This document shows positions 1 through 6,546 of a stretch of DNA of 17,352 nt, one piece after another (the first letter of the stretch is position 1; the number at the start of each line of letters is the position of its first letter). The DNA lies in assembly GCA_031265005.1 (NCBI GenBank), contig JAISDD010000073.1, positions 1 through 17,352 of the forward strand, written 5' to 3'. The notes under the pieces are model-generated. The model was not told the DNA's origin, ran no database searches, and saw only the letters and a list, made by a program, of their open reading frames with translations. The DNA comes from Syntrophomonadaceae bacterium. GTDB taxonomy: Bacteria; Bacillota; Syntrophomonadia; Syntrophomonadales; Syntrophomonadaceae. The position numbers and the translations under genes are program-made.

Positions 1-332
1 TGTTCGTTTACGTCTACCAGGTTAGCGTTACATTCCGAGATAGCAAAGGCTATCAGCTGTTTCCCAAAATTTTGCCCAAAATATTCGGGCGCTAAAAAAA
101 GCATCTCGATTTTCGTACCGGACAAAGCGATAAAACCGGCAATTTTACCGTAGCTGCTTCTCAAACAATAGATATCAAAAACGGCGAAATCCAATTCGGA
201 AAGTAGTTTTTTGATGTCGAAAAAATCTTCGGAGCTTAAAAAAAAGTGTGTTGCTAGAACCGATCTTTCCCAAATGGAAAGTAATTGTTCTTTATAAAGG
301 CTGGAATATTTTTCAATTTTAAAGTTTAACAT
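1..332 (-). CDS. GNAT family N-acetyltransferase (YjaB-like), partial at window edge
   Basis: The first 110 codons of a gene that runs off the left edge. The ATG at 332 has a weak AAGGAAAT Shine-Dalgarno stretch about 14 nt upstream. The product starts MLNFKIEKYS and carries LLSIWERSVLATHFFL near the N-terminus, as in YjaB/small GNAT acetyltransferases (E. coli YjaB has IWCRSVDATHDFL at the same place). Near the cut end it has FLAPEYFGQNFGKQLI, which fits the acetyl-CoA-binding Q/R-x-x-G-x-G/A loop, although the second glycine is replaced (Q-N-F-G-K). It then reads VDVNE, typical of this subfamily. Expected role: acetyl transfer from acetyl-CoA to an amine; the substrate is unknown. It lies 56 nt behind the EFR1 gene on the same strand and may be co-transcribed with it. 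Confidence 0.8.
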   Translation of the reverse strand, partial: MLNFKIEKYSSLYKEQLLSIWERSVLATHFFLSSEDFFDIKKLLSELDFAVFDIYCLRSSYGKIAGFIALSGTKIEMLFLAPEYFGQNFGKQLIAFAISECNANLVDVNE

Positions 333-388
333 AGTTATAATTAATATTTCCTTGTTTTTAATTTTTTCACGCCGGTAAAGGATTATTA

Positions 389-1141
389 TTAAAGTTTAAC
401 GCGATTATTCAGGTAACGACCATTTTTTGCGGTATTCTTTCCATAATTTATGGCAGATTCAGGACACCTGTGTAAGCAGGCAAAACAAATTTCACATCGC
501 TCTTCCTCCCAGACGGGCGTTCCTTTATTCAATTTAATAATCTGACGAGGACAGATTTTTTCACATAATCCGCAGCCGATGCAATTCTCATTAACGGTAA
601 ATTCTTTAGTTTTTCGACCGTATTTATAAACGAGATAGAGTATTGACGTGGAAAGACGAGGGAATACGCCCTTGAAATTATTTACTCCACCATTTCTTCT
701 TTCTTTTATATGTCTGATAACCTCGTCTATATCGTGTTCCGCCTTATCAAGCCGCACATTGATATTTTCGCCACTGATTATCTTGTACATAGGCACATAA
801 TTATCAACTGTTTTTATTCCGAATATCGCGTTGACTGACATACGCTGATTTATGAATTTCTCCGCATTGGCTGTTGTTCCGCCACAGTTGAGCACAGCAT
901 ATACAAACGTGTCCGCTTTAAGAGGGATATTCAGGTTTTCAAGAAACTCGGCGACAATTATTGGTATGCCGTAAAAATAAACGGGAAGAACAACGCCGAG
1001 AGTTTCGCTGTCTTTAATTGCAAAACTGTATTTATCAGCTTTTACGCACTCGGCAATATCAATCATGCTGTCATTTGTTCCAGTGGCAATTCTTTCAGCG
1101 ATAAACTTACTGTTGCCTGTCGCTGTAAAATAAAAAATCAT
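389..1141 (-). CDS. EFR1 family flavodoxin/ferredoxin fusion protein
   Basis: A cytosolic electron-transfer protein of 250 residues, the usual length for EFR1 proteins. Residues 1-~150 are flavodoxin-like: MIFYFTATGNSKFIAERI has the T-x-T-G-N phosphate-binding loop for FMN, and VVLPVYFYGIP is the second flavodoxin strand. The C-terminus holds two 4Fe-4S ferredoxin motifs, with cysteines 187/190/193/197 and 216/219/222/226 in C-x2-C-x2-C-x3-C spacing. The protein probably passes electrons between a flavin and two clusters; its partner is not evident. The ATG at 1141 has GAGGTG 4 nt upstream. The gene ends in three consecutive TAA codons and precedes the GNAT gene by 56 nt. Confidence in the family is high; the physiological partner is unknown. 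Confidence 0.93.
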   Translation of the reverse strand: MIFYFTATGNSKFIAERIATGTNDSMIDIAECVKADKYSFAIKDSETLGVVLPVYFYGIPIIVAEFLENLNIPLKADTFVYAVLNCGGTTANAEKFINQRMSVNAIFGIKTVDNYVPMYKIISGENINVRLDKAEHDIDEVIRHIKERRNGGVNNFKGVFPRLSTSILYLVYKYGRKTKEFTVNENCIGCGLCEKICPRQIIKLNKGTPVWEEERCEICFACLHRCPESAINYGKNTAKNGRYLNNRVKL

Positions 1142-1263
1142 GCTTCACCTCTATAGCTTACTAATGCATAAAATTAAATATTGTTCGTTCGTTATACCGT
1201 TTTACCCCGCACATTTCTCACGGGCAAGAGTGAAGCGGCATAGCCAAATCGACCCCAAAATAG

Positions 1264-1380
1264 GCCAAGACCGTTAAATCCACAACAAAGGGCTTCAAGG
1301 ATGTTGCCAAAGGCACAATCAAAACGGGCAAGGAGTCTCCGTCAAGAACGGCGGAATCATTTGCAGTGAATACCTCTCAG
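1264..1380 (+). pseudogene. Possible remnant of a conjugative-element (CD1108-like) gene
   Basis: The gap between the EFR1 and flavodoxin genes (1142-1405) holds no intact gene. A plus-strand frame open from 1264 reads AKTVKSTTKGFKDVAKGTIK and continues with T-G-K-E-S-P-S-R-T-A-E. This Lys/Thr/Ala-rich pattern recalls the low-complexity 'TxKGxKTAxKGTxKTA' segment that precedes the membrane helix of CD1108-type mobile-element proteins in Clostridia. There is no start codon or ribosome binding site, and the similarity decays after about 35 codons. The neighbouring genes are on the opposite strand. This is pattern recognition from memory and could be coincidence. Confidence 0.25.
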
Positions 1381-1405
1381 AGAGGCAGGCGAAGTCGCAA
1401 AACGC

Positions 1406-2032
1406 TTATTGCCGCGGTTTATCATAGAGTTGCTTTGTTTTCAGGCCATATTTCCTTGCTTGTGCACGAAAACTCATGTGTGCGGCCGCATTATAAAGAA
1501 ATTTTGGGAAATTAGGCTTTACAAAGAGATTGTCCGCGGTTTTGTTGTTCCGGATATTTTCGGCTAATGCGTCGAGCGCCTTGCCGAGATTTTTCAATGG
1601 TCCTCGTCCAATCGGCGCGGCTGCTATCATGCCCCCAGCGCCGACACCTAAGCCTTGCCCCCATCTCAGACCGGAACGGACGCAGAAATTCCCCATCAAC
1701 TCCAAAGCGACAGCATTTTGATGCGCCTCGTAAAAGCCATTGTTCACGACGCAGTATACGGCTGCGCCCGACGCGACATCCGCGACGCTGTTTTGTATTT
1801 CATCCAAAAGCCGCAGCAGATGAGACGGAATACCATCCACATAGAGCGGAAACACGAATATGAGAGCGTTGCAGCCCGTGAACGCCCTCATGATTTCGTC
1901 CCGGCTATACCTTGCCGCGTGGCAAACGGAGCAATCGGCGGCCTGCGCCAACCGAGCTTGCAGGTAGGCCGCGATCAATTCGCTTGCGCTATCTTGCGCT
2001 TTGGGACTGCCGTTTATAATCACGGCTTTCAT
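1406..2032 (-). CDS. Flavodoxin family protein / NAD(P)H-dependent oxidoreductase
   Basis: 208 residues. The N-terminus MKAVIINGSPKAQDSAS is the flavodoxin-like fold's first strand with the G-S-P-K FMN-phosphate loop (residues 8-11). NALIFVFPLYVDGIPSHLLRLLD (residues 55-77) is the classic strand and helix of the NADPH-dependent FMN reductase/flavodoxin_2 type. It probably binds FMN and moves electrons from NAD(P)H; the substrate is unknown. The start codon overlaps the stop codon of the upstream flavodoxin gene (ATGA at 2029-2032), so the two are translationally coupled and their products may work together. The C-terminal ~50 residues are basic. GC is higher than in the EFR1 gene next door. 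I see no convincing terminator after it. Confidence 0.85.
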   Translation of the reverse strand: MKAVIINGSPKAQDSASELIAAYLQARLAQAADCSVCHAARYSRDEIMRAFTGCNALIFVFPLYVDGIPSHLLRLLDEIQNSVADVASGAAVYCVVNNGFYEAHQNAVALELMGNFCVRSGLRWGQGLGVGAGGMIAAAPIGRGPLKNLGKALDALAENIRNNKTADNLFVKPNFPKFLYNAAAHMSFRAQARKYGLKTKQLYDKPRQ

Positions 2033-2538
2033 GTCAGCGCCTCCATACCTTCCCGGGATGAAGAAAAAAACGAAACGAAACAGCGCCCGGAACCAAGATT
2101 CAACGCGTTGGCGACCGCTAGTTTCTTCGCCGTTTCCTTTTCCCGGTCCGTTATTTCGGGGCCGTAAAAAATATATTTATAAAGGGGAGATATGTCAAAA
2201 CGCGGAACATGATGCGTTTCGGCGTTCAGCTTGCGGAAAAAAGGCAATACGAAGCCGATGCTGCGGTCGAGGACGGCTTTTATGTCGGGGGAAAGTCCGC
2301 CGAAAACCAAGCGGCTCAAAAAAATAAGCTCCTCGTGTTTCGACATAAGCGCGACAAAGTCGGCCGCACGGTCATCTATCACGCACCGGCCCGGCGTTTT
2401 AAACCAGCAACGAAAACAGCCCATGCAATGCCGTACAGCTGGCGCCGCAGCGAACAACGAATATTTTGCCGTATCTTTCGGCAAGAATTGTTCGGCCTCG
2501 CTTTGCTGCAAATCATGGAGAATCAATGCTCCGCTCAT
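2029..2538 (-). CDS. Flavodoxin family protein (NADPH-dependent FMN reductase type)
   Basis: 169 residues; first gene of a two-gene operon. The segment HCMGCFRCWFKTPGRCVIDD matches the C-x2-C-x2-C-x-F/W-K-T-P-G-x-C signature of flavodoxin-family iron-sulfur flavoprotein/FMN reductases. It is followed by ELIFLSRLVFGGLSPDIKA, the usual second strand with a glycine loop, and the Asp-Arg-Ser helix. The first strand (GALILHDL) lacks the standard G-S-P-R loop, so FMN binding at this end may be altered or shared with the partner protein encoded next. The ATG at 2538 has GGAGG 8 nt upstream (TACGGAGGTTTGATATATG), and a good promoter lies at 2576-2604. ATGA coupling to the next gene suggests a heteromeric or sequential function. 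Confidence 0.82.
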   Translation of the reverse strand: MSGALILHDLQQSEAEQFLPKDTAKYSLFAAAPAVRHCMGCFRCWFKTPGRCVIDDRAADFVALMSKHEELIFLSRLVFGGLSPDIKAVLDRSIGFVLPFFRKLNAETHHVPRFDISPLYKYIFYGPEITDREKETAKKLAVANALNLGSGRCFVSFFSSSREGMEALT

Positions 2539-2575
2539 ATATCAAACCTCCGTACCGTTAAATCGACTTGCCATG

Positions 2576-2604
2576 AGTATAGAACAAAGTGGGCCGCTAT
2601 GCAA
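2576..2604 (-). promoter_or_regulatory. Sigma-A-type promoter of the flavodoxin operon
   Basis: On the minus strand, TTGCAT (2604-2599) and TATACT (2581-2576) are separated by exactly 17 bp. The -10 lies about 38 nt before the start codon at 2538. No other good promoter is seen between here and the plus-strand regulator gene. Confidence 0.6.
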
Positions 2605-2635
2605 TATCGAAACGAAAATAGCGATTATAAGGATC

Positions 2636-2691
2636 GCGTAACCAACGCCGCAAGGCGGTGCCTTGCCCGCGAGAGCCGTTGGTTATTACGC
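2636..2691. other. Nested stem-loop between divergent promoters
   Basis: An outer stem pairs GCGTAACCAACG (2636-2647) with CGTTGGTTATTACGC (2677-2691), with a 3-nt bulge. Inside it sits a perfect 7-bp hairpin, GCAAGGC-GGT-GCCTTGC (2650-2666). A short T run (TTTT) follows on the plus strand, so it could act as a terminator. It lies between the minus-strand flavodoxin promoter and the plus-strand regulator promoter, where it may insulate the two. Its role is not established. Confidence 0.5.
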
Positions 2692-2723
2692 TTTTGAGTT
2701 GAGGATTCGATAGCTGCTTATTT

Positions 2724-2759
2724 GTTTATCCTCCGTTTATATTTACCTGATAATATAAT
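2724..2759 (+). promoter_or_regulatory. Response-regulator operator and promoter of the two-component operon
   Basis: Two GTTTA half-sites start at 2724 and 2735 (11-bp period), and a perfect -10 hexamer TATAAT lies at 2754-2759. No proper -35 hexamer is present; the second half-site occupies that position. This is the usual design of an OmpR-family-activated promoter. The 10-mer CTCCGTTTAT (2731-2740) recurs exactly at 4551-4560 before the SUMF1-ABC operon, with the same 19-bp distance from the last GTTTA to the -10. Inferred role: autoregulation of the response regulator gene. Confidence 0.6.
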
Positions 2760-2789
2760 AAGAAGTATTTTGAAAAAGGAGGCGTCGGA

Positions 2790-3470
2790 ATGAACACCAT
2801 CATGATTGTCGATGATGACCCATATATCCGTGAACTTGTAAGCACGGTACTCAAAAACGAGGGCTTTGTTACCTTTGAGGCGTCTGACGGGCGGGACGCG
2901 CTATTAAAAATGACGACCGCCAACCCTGACCTTTGTGTTGTTGATCTTTTGATGCCAAACATGGATGGCTTTGATTTGTGCTGGAGAATTCGGCAATATT
3001 ATGAGGATAAGCCGATACTCATGTTAACAGCGCTGGACGACATAAGCCAAAAGGTCAAGGCTTATAATCTGGGAACAGACGATTATCTCACCAAACCGTT
3101 TGAACCGGCGGAGCTTATCATAAGAGTGAAAGCGCTGCTCCGGCGCTATAAAGTTCCTGTTTCCGAAACTTTGAGCGTCGGAAAGCTGGCGGTGGATAAC
3201 AGCCGCCATACGATTTATATAGGCAGCGAACGTATAGAAGATATTCCGCTGAAAGAGTTTGAGGTTCTCTATAAACTCGCCCGTTCGCAGGGCAAAATAA
3301 TTCCCCGGGATAATTTTATCGAGGACATATGGGGCTATGATTTTGAGGGAAACGAGAGAACATTGGATGTTCATATCAACCGTTTGCGCGAGAGATTTCC
3401 GGCGGAACAATATGGGTTTAAAATTACCGCCATTCGCGGCATTGGCTATCGCCTGGAGGCGAAGATATGA
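2790..3470 (+). CDS. OmpR-family response regulator
   Basis: 226 residues, full length. The receiver domain (1-~120) shows the acidic pocket (Asp8/Asp9 in MIVDDDP), the phosphoacceptor Asp52 in VVDLLMPNMDG, Thr80 and Lys102 (DYLTKPFEP). The winged-helix DNA-binding domain (~128-226) has PLKEFEVLYKLA, the RTLDVHINRLR recognition helix and IRGIGYRL. It is phosphorylated by the kinase encoded next and binds direct repeats as a dimer. AAGGAGG (2776-2782) sits 7 nt before the ATG. The stop overlaps the kinase start (ATGA at 3467). Likely targets, inferred from the repeats at 2724-2741 and 4523-4561, are its own gene and the SUMF1-ABC operon. Its architecture matches regulators of antimicrobial-peptide transporters such as CprR, but that is a functional guess. 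Confidence 0.95.
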   Translation: MNTIMIVDDDPYIRELVSTVLKNEGFVTFEASDGRDALLKMTTANPDLCVVDLLMPNMDGFDLCWRIRQYYEDKPILMLTALDDISQKVKAYNLGTDDYLTKPFEPAELIIRVKALLRRYKVPVSETLSVGKLAVDNSRHTIYIGSERIEDIPLKEFEVLYKLARSQGKIIPRDNFIEDIWGYDFEGNERTLDVHINRLRERFPAEQYGFKITAIRGIGYRLEAKI

Positions 3471-4522
3471 AAAAACAACAATGGATGCCAACGCTTGGCT
3501 GGATGCTTTGGTTACTGTTCATCATGGCCGGCGCGTTCACGGCGGGATATTTTCTGACTATGCCGATTTATAAAATAATAGGCCTACCGCTGGAGCCGGT
3601 ATCGTATGTGCTTAGCGGATTCATATTACTGGCCGTGTTAGCGTTGGAATGTTTCGCGTTTTTCGCCATAATCCGTAATATTCAGCAAGAGAAGGAACCA
3701 GGTTGGTTGTATGATAATTCGTTTAAGGTTGTTTCCGAGGCCATGAGCCGAATTGCACGCGGGGATTTTAGCGTGTTCCTCGATCCAAAAGGTTTCGGGG
3801 CTTACAGAATTTTTGCCGACAGCATAAATAAAATGGCGAAAGAGCTTGGCGGGATGGAAACTTTGCGGCAGGATTTCGTTTCCAATGTTTCCCATGAAAT
3901 ACAATCCCCGCTTACGTCTATCACCGGCTATGCGGCACTTTTGGAAAATGACGCGCTTACGCCTGTACAGCGGAAACATTACCTTGATATTATAAAAGCC
4001 GAAAGCGCCCGCCTGTCAAAGTTGAGTTCAAATTTACTGAAACTTTCCTCACTGGATTCCGGCGTCGCTTCGCTTTCCATCAGTCAATTCCGCTTAGACA
4101 AACAATTACAAAATACAGTGATTTTACTTGATCCGCAATGGTCGGAGAAAAATATATCTATAACAGCCGAACTCGACAAAGTAATTGTTTCCGCTGACGA
4201 GGAGCTTCTTTCCCAAGTCTGGATTAATCTGCTGCACAACGCCATCAAATTTACACCGGAGGATGGCGCGATTCACATTAGATTGGCCACAAACGAGGGG
4301 AAATTTATTTGCGCGATTGCCGACAACGGTATGGGTATCTCATCTGAGGAACAAATCCATATTTTTGAACGATTCTATAAAGCAGATAAATCCCGCGACC
4401 GCTCCCTCAGTGGTAATGGTTTGGGGCTGTCGCTGGTAAAGAAAATTGTGGAGTTGCATGGCGGCAGTGTGAGTGTGGAAAGCGGGAGAGGGAAAGGAAC
4501 AACTTTTATCGTCACCCTTTGA
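3467..4522 (+). CDS. Sensor histidine kinase, intramembrane-sensing type
   Basis: 351 residues. Two membrane helices (~11-31 and ~47-69) enclose an outside loop of only about 15 residues, so the signal is probably sensed in or at the membrane, as in BceS/CprK-like kinases. A HAMP-like linker (~75-130, IARGDFSVFLDP) leads to the HisKA domain with His143 in SHEIQSPLTSI. The S-H-E-I-Q-S-P box differs from the common S-H-E-L-R-T-P. The ATPase domain has the N box (Asn258 in LLHNAIKF), G1 (DNGMG at 286), F box (IFERFYKAD) and G2 (GNGLGLSL at 316). All catalytic motifs are intact. The start overlaps the regulator's stop (ATGA), giving stoichiometric expression. The neighbouring ABC transporter operon suggests the ligand is a membrane-active or peptide antibiotic; this is inference. 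Confidence 0.95.
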   Translation: MKKQQWMPTLGWMLWLLFIMAGAFTAGYFLTMPIYKIIGLPLEPVSYVLSGFILLAVLALECFAFFAIIRNIQQEKEPGWLYDNSFKVVSEAMSRIARGDFSVFLDPKGFGAYRIFADSINKMAKELGGMETLRQDFVSNVSHEIQSPLTSITGYAALLENDALTPVQRKHYLDIIKAESARLSKLSSNLLKLSSLDSGVASLSISQFRLDKQLQNTVILLDPQWSEKNISITAELDKVIVSADEELLSQVWINLLHNAIKFTPEDGAIHIRLATNEGKFICAIADNGMGISSEEQIHIFERFYKADKSRDRSLSGNGLGLSLVKKIVELHGGSVSVESGRGKGTTFIVTL

Positions 4523-4579
4523 GTTTATATTGGTTTATATTCCGTTTACTCTCCGTTTATTTTGCAGGTTCATGATAAA
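4523..4579 (+). promoter_or_regulatory. Four-fold GTTTA operator and promoter of the SUMF1-ABC operon
   Basis: GTTTA half-sites begin at 4523, 4533, 4544 and 4555 (steps of 10, 11 and 11 bp), all on one face of the helix. A -10-like GATAAA lies at 4574-4579, 19 bp after the start of the last repeat, exactly as in the regulator promoter (2735 to 2754). No -35 consensus is present. The array begins immediately after the kinase stop codon. It is read as the binding site of the linked OmpR-type regulator; four half-sites here against two at its own promoter suggests stronger or more cooperative activation of the transporter operon. Confidence 0.65.
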
Positions 4580-4611
4580 GTTGCATACCAAAGAAAAGGA
4601 GAGTATTTTTT

Positions 4612-4689
4612 ATGACAAACAAGTATGGTCAAACAATACAAACGACCCAAAGGAGGGAGCAGCATGAAGTCGAACATTCAGGTAAATAA
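4612..4689 (+). CDS. Short leader ORF overlapping the SUMF1-like gene
   Basis: A 25-codon frame starts at ATG 4612 behind AAAAGGAGAG, an appropriate ribosome binding site. It ends at TAA 4687-4689, inside the SUMF1-like gene and in a different frame. The peptide starts MTNKYGQTIQTTQ, which loosely resembles the N-terminus of ABC ATPases of this type (M-x-x-Y-V-V-Q-T-x-D-L-x-K; the ATPase encoded downstream begins MEFVVQTKDLCK). It may therefore be a relic of the original start of the transporter operon, or a leader peptide that couples translation to the next gene. Its ribosome binding site is good, but nothing shows the peptide is functional. Confidence 0.35.
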   Translation: MTNKYGQTIQTTQRREQHEVEHSGK

Positions 4690-5581
4690 GGGAGAAAAGT
4701 TACCCGAAGGTCTCCGGTTCACGGGCCGGAGTGTGCTGGCGGCGGACGGGAGGCAGGCGCCACTATACCTGTTCCGGCTGCCGAACGGTTCGGACATGGA
4801 GATGGTTGCGGTGCCGGCGGGAGACTTCATCATGGGAACGGACGACTCAGACGCACCCGGCTGGGAGAAGCCAAAGCACGTTCACCCTATGGAACATCCT
4901 TATTGGATTGGCCGCAACGATGTGACGCGCGGGCAGTTCAAGGTGTTTTGCGTCGCGACAGGCAGAGCCGAGCCGGAGAATACCTATTTCGACGACAAGC
5001 TGGGGGAGGAAAAGGATCACCACCCAGTGGTCATGGTTTCGTGGGACGAAGCGAAAGCTTACTGCGCATGGGGAGGATTGGAGTTGCCAACCGAAGGCGA
5101 ATGGGAGAAGGCGGCGCGAGGAACCGACGGACGGAAGTATCCGTGGGGGAACGACTGGGATACGGGGAAGGCGAACTTCCTGGACGCGTCGTGCCCCGGG
5201 GATAAAATCATGATGGGTAATGGAAAGACGTTAGACGAACACATGGCGGCTTTCGGCGGCCGTGACTTGAAATATAATGATAGCTTCCCTTACACTTCGC
5301 CTGTGGGAAGCTTTCCCGCAGGAGCGTCGCCATATGGCGCGCTCGACATGGCAGGGAACGTCTTTCAGTGGGTCGAAGATTGGTGGGATGAGGAAGGTTT
5401 CCCGCGTTCCATCAAAGGAAATTTCTCACCTCCTCAGAGCGGTTCGTGGCGGGTCGATCGTGGCAGCAGCTGGGGCAACCCCGGAGTACTCGCCTGCCGG
5501 ACTACTATGCGATACGGATACGCGCCATCCGACCGCAACGAACACCTCGGCTTCCGTGTTCTTCTGAGGTCCATACGTTAA
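4664..5581 (+). CDS. SUMF1 / formylglycine-generating-enzyme-like protein lacking one copper cysteine
   Basis: 305 residues from ATG 4664, chosen because AAAGGAGGG (4649-4657) lies 7 nt upstream; the in-frame ATG at 4625 has no such site. SUMF1 landmarks run in order: VPAGDFIMGT (50-59), HPVVMVSWDEAKAYCAW (120-136), LPTEGEWEKAARG (141-153), YPWGN (159-163), GNVFQWVEDW (231-240), RGSSW (266-270) and LGFRVL (295-300). True sulfatase-activating enzymes bind copper through two cysteines about five residues apart (R-G-G-S-x-x-C-x-x-S-Y-C). Here the second may be retained as Cys278, but the first position is occupied by Gly/Asn (271-272), so classical formylglycine formation is doubtful. No sulfatase gene is visible. 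No signal peptide is seen, so the protein is probably cytosolic. It is first in the operon with the ABC genes, and its GC is markedly higher than that of the kinase, suggesting separate acquisition. Family certain; function unknown. Confidence 0.88.
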   Translation: MKSNIQVNKGEKLPEGLRFTGRSVLAADGRQAPLYLFRLPNGSDMEMVAVPAGDFIMGTDDSDAPGWEKPKHVHPMEHPYWIGRNDVTRGQFKVFCVATGRAEPENTYFDDKLGEEKDHHPVVMVSWDEAKAYCAWGGLELPTEGEWEKAARGTDGRKYPWGNDWDTGKANFLDASCPGDKIMMGNGKTLDEHMAAFGGRDLKYNDSFPYTSPVGSFPAGASPYGALDMAGNVFQWVEDWWDEEGFPRSIKGNFSPPQSGSWRVDRGSSWGNPGVLACRTTMRYGYAPSDRNEHLGFRVLLRSIR

Positions 5582-5643
5582 TTTTTGTCAATGCGTATAA
5601 GCGCAAGGCGTAATCCTTGCGTAGTTTAGGAGAGGTAATGAAA

Positions 5644-6546
5644 ATGGAATTTGTCGTGCAAACAAAAGACCTATGTAAAACATTCGCTGGTAAAAAGGCG
5701 GTGAACCGGGTAAATATCAACATTCGCAGGGGTGATATTTACGGCTTTATCGGTGAAAACGGGGCGGGAAAAACAACGTTCATGCGGATGGTGTGCGGTC
5801 TCGCGTCCCCTACGAGTGGTATGATACGGCTTTTCGAGAGCGCCGACTTGGAAAAACAACGCAAACGTACAGGTGCGGTCATTGAGAATCCCGCGCTCTA
5901 TCCGTCCATGACCGCGGCGCAGAATTTAGAGGCATACCGCTTGCTCATGGGCATCCCCGGCCAGAATATCGTTTCGGAACTGCTTGATTTCGTGGGGCTT
6001 GGCAACGTGGGCAAGAAGAAAACTAAGGATTTCTCCCTTGGCATGAAACAACGGTTGATGATCGCCATCGCCTTGATTGGAAACCCCGAATTTCTCATTT
6101 TAGACGAGCCGATGAACGGGCTTGACCCTATGGGTATCAAAGAAACGCGCGACTTGCTCCTAAAGCTGAACAAGGAAAAGAAACTGACAATCGTAGTATC
6201 TAGCCATATTTTGGACGAGCTTTCCAGAATGGCGACCTGTTACGGCGTTATTCACAATGGTAACCTCATCGCGGAGTTTTCAACCCGTGAATTGGAGAAC
6301 AGATGCCGCCGCAATATAAAAATCGTTGTTGATAACCCCGACAAGGCGGAACATATCTTGAAAACTACGGTCTGCGCAAACTTTGATGTAATGGCAGACG
6401 GCGCGATTGTCTTATACGATCACCTTGACGAGGCCGCAGGTATCAACCAAACCCTTGTTTCAAACGGACTCACCGTGTCGGTTCTCGCGCCCGGCGGACA
6501 AGACCTCGAAGGTTATTTCATGGATTTGATGGGAAGGAAAAACTAA
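5644..6546 (+). CDS. ABC transporter ATP-binding protein (antimicrobial peptide/bacitracin type)
   Basis: 300 residues. The start at 5644 (MEFVVQTKDL) is preferred over ATG 5638, because the AGGAGAGG at 5628-5635 is 2 nt from 5638 but 8 nt from 5644. Walker A is GENGAGKTT (37-45), the signature is SLGMKQ (131-136), Walker B is FLILDEP with Asp154/Glu155, and the switch His is 188. The C-terminal ~90 residues form the extension common in BcrA/CprA/LanF-type ATPases that pair with a small ABC-2 permease. It powers export or removal of a substrate, most likely a peptide or lipid-active antibiotic, through the permease encoded next (1-nt overlap, TAATG). It lies 62 nt after the SUMF1-like gene with no terminator between them, so one transcript is likely. 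Confidence 0.93.
   Translation: MEFVVQTKDLCKTFAGKKAVNRVNINIRRGDIYGFIGENGAGKTTFMRMVCGLASPTSGMIRLFESADLEKQRKRTGAVIENPALYPSMTAAQNLEAYRLLMGIPGQNIVSELLDFVGLGNVGKKKTKDFSLGMKQRLMIAIALIGNPEFLILDEPMNGLDPMGIKETRDLLLKLNKEKKLTIVVSSHILDELSRMATCYGVIHNGNLIAEFSTRELENRCRRNIKIVVDNPDKAEHILKTTVCANFDVMADGAIVLYDHLDEAAGINQTLVSNGLTVSVLAPGGQDLEGYFMDLMGRKN

Noticed and set aside
319..400. Exact 12-bp repeat TTAAAGTTTAAC at 319-330 and 389-400
   Set aside because: One copy is the GNAT start region and the other the EFR1 stop region. The sequence is AT-rich and short, so chance is sufficient.
1373..1385. CCTCTC-A-GAGAGG palindrome just beyond the 208-residue flavodoxin gene's stop codon
   Set aside because: A perfect dyad but short, with no T tract, so it is not supported as a terminator or operator.
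2209..2697. Long plus-strand open frames (about 160 codons) opposite the flavodoxin genes
   Set aside because: They are antisense to two genes with clear family motifs, a promoter, a ribosome binding site and ATGA coupling. The antisense products have no recognisable motif and no ribosome binding site.
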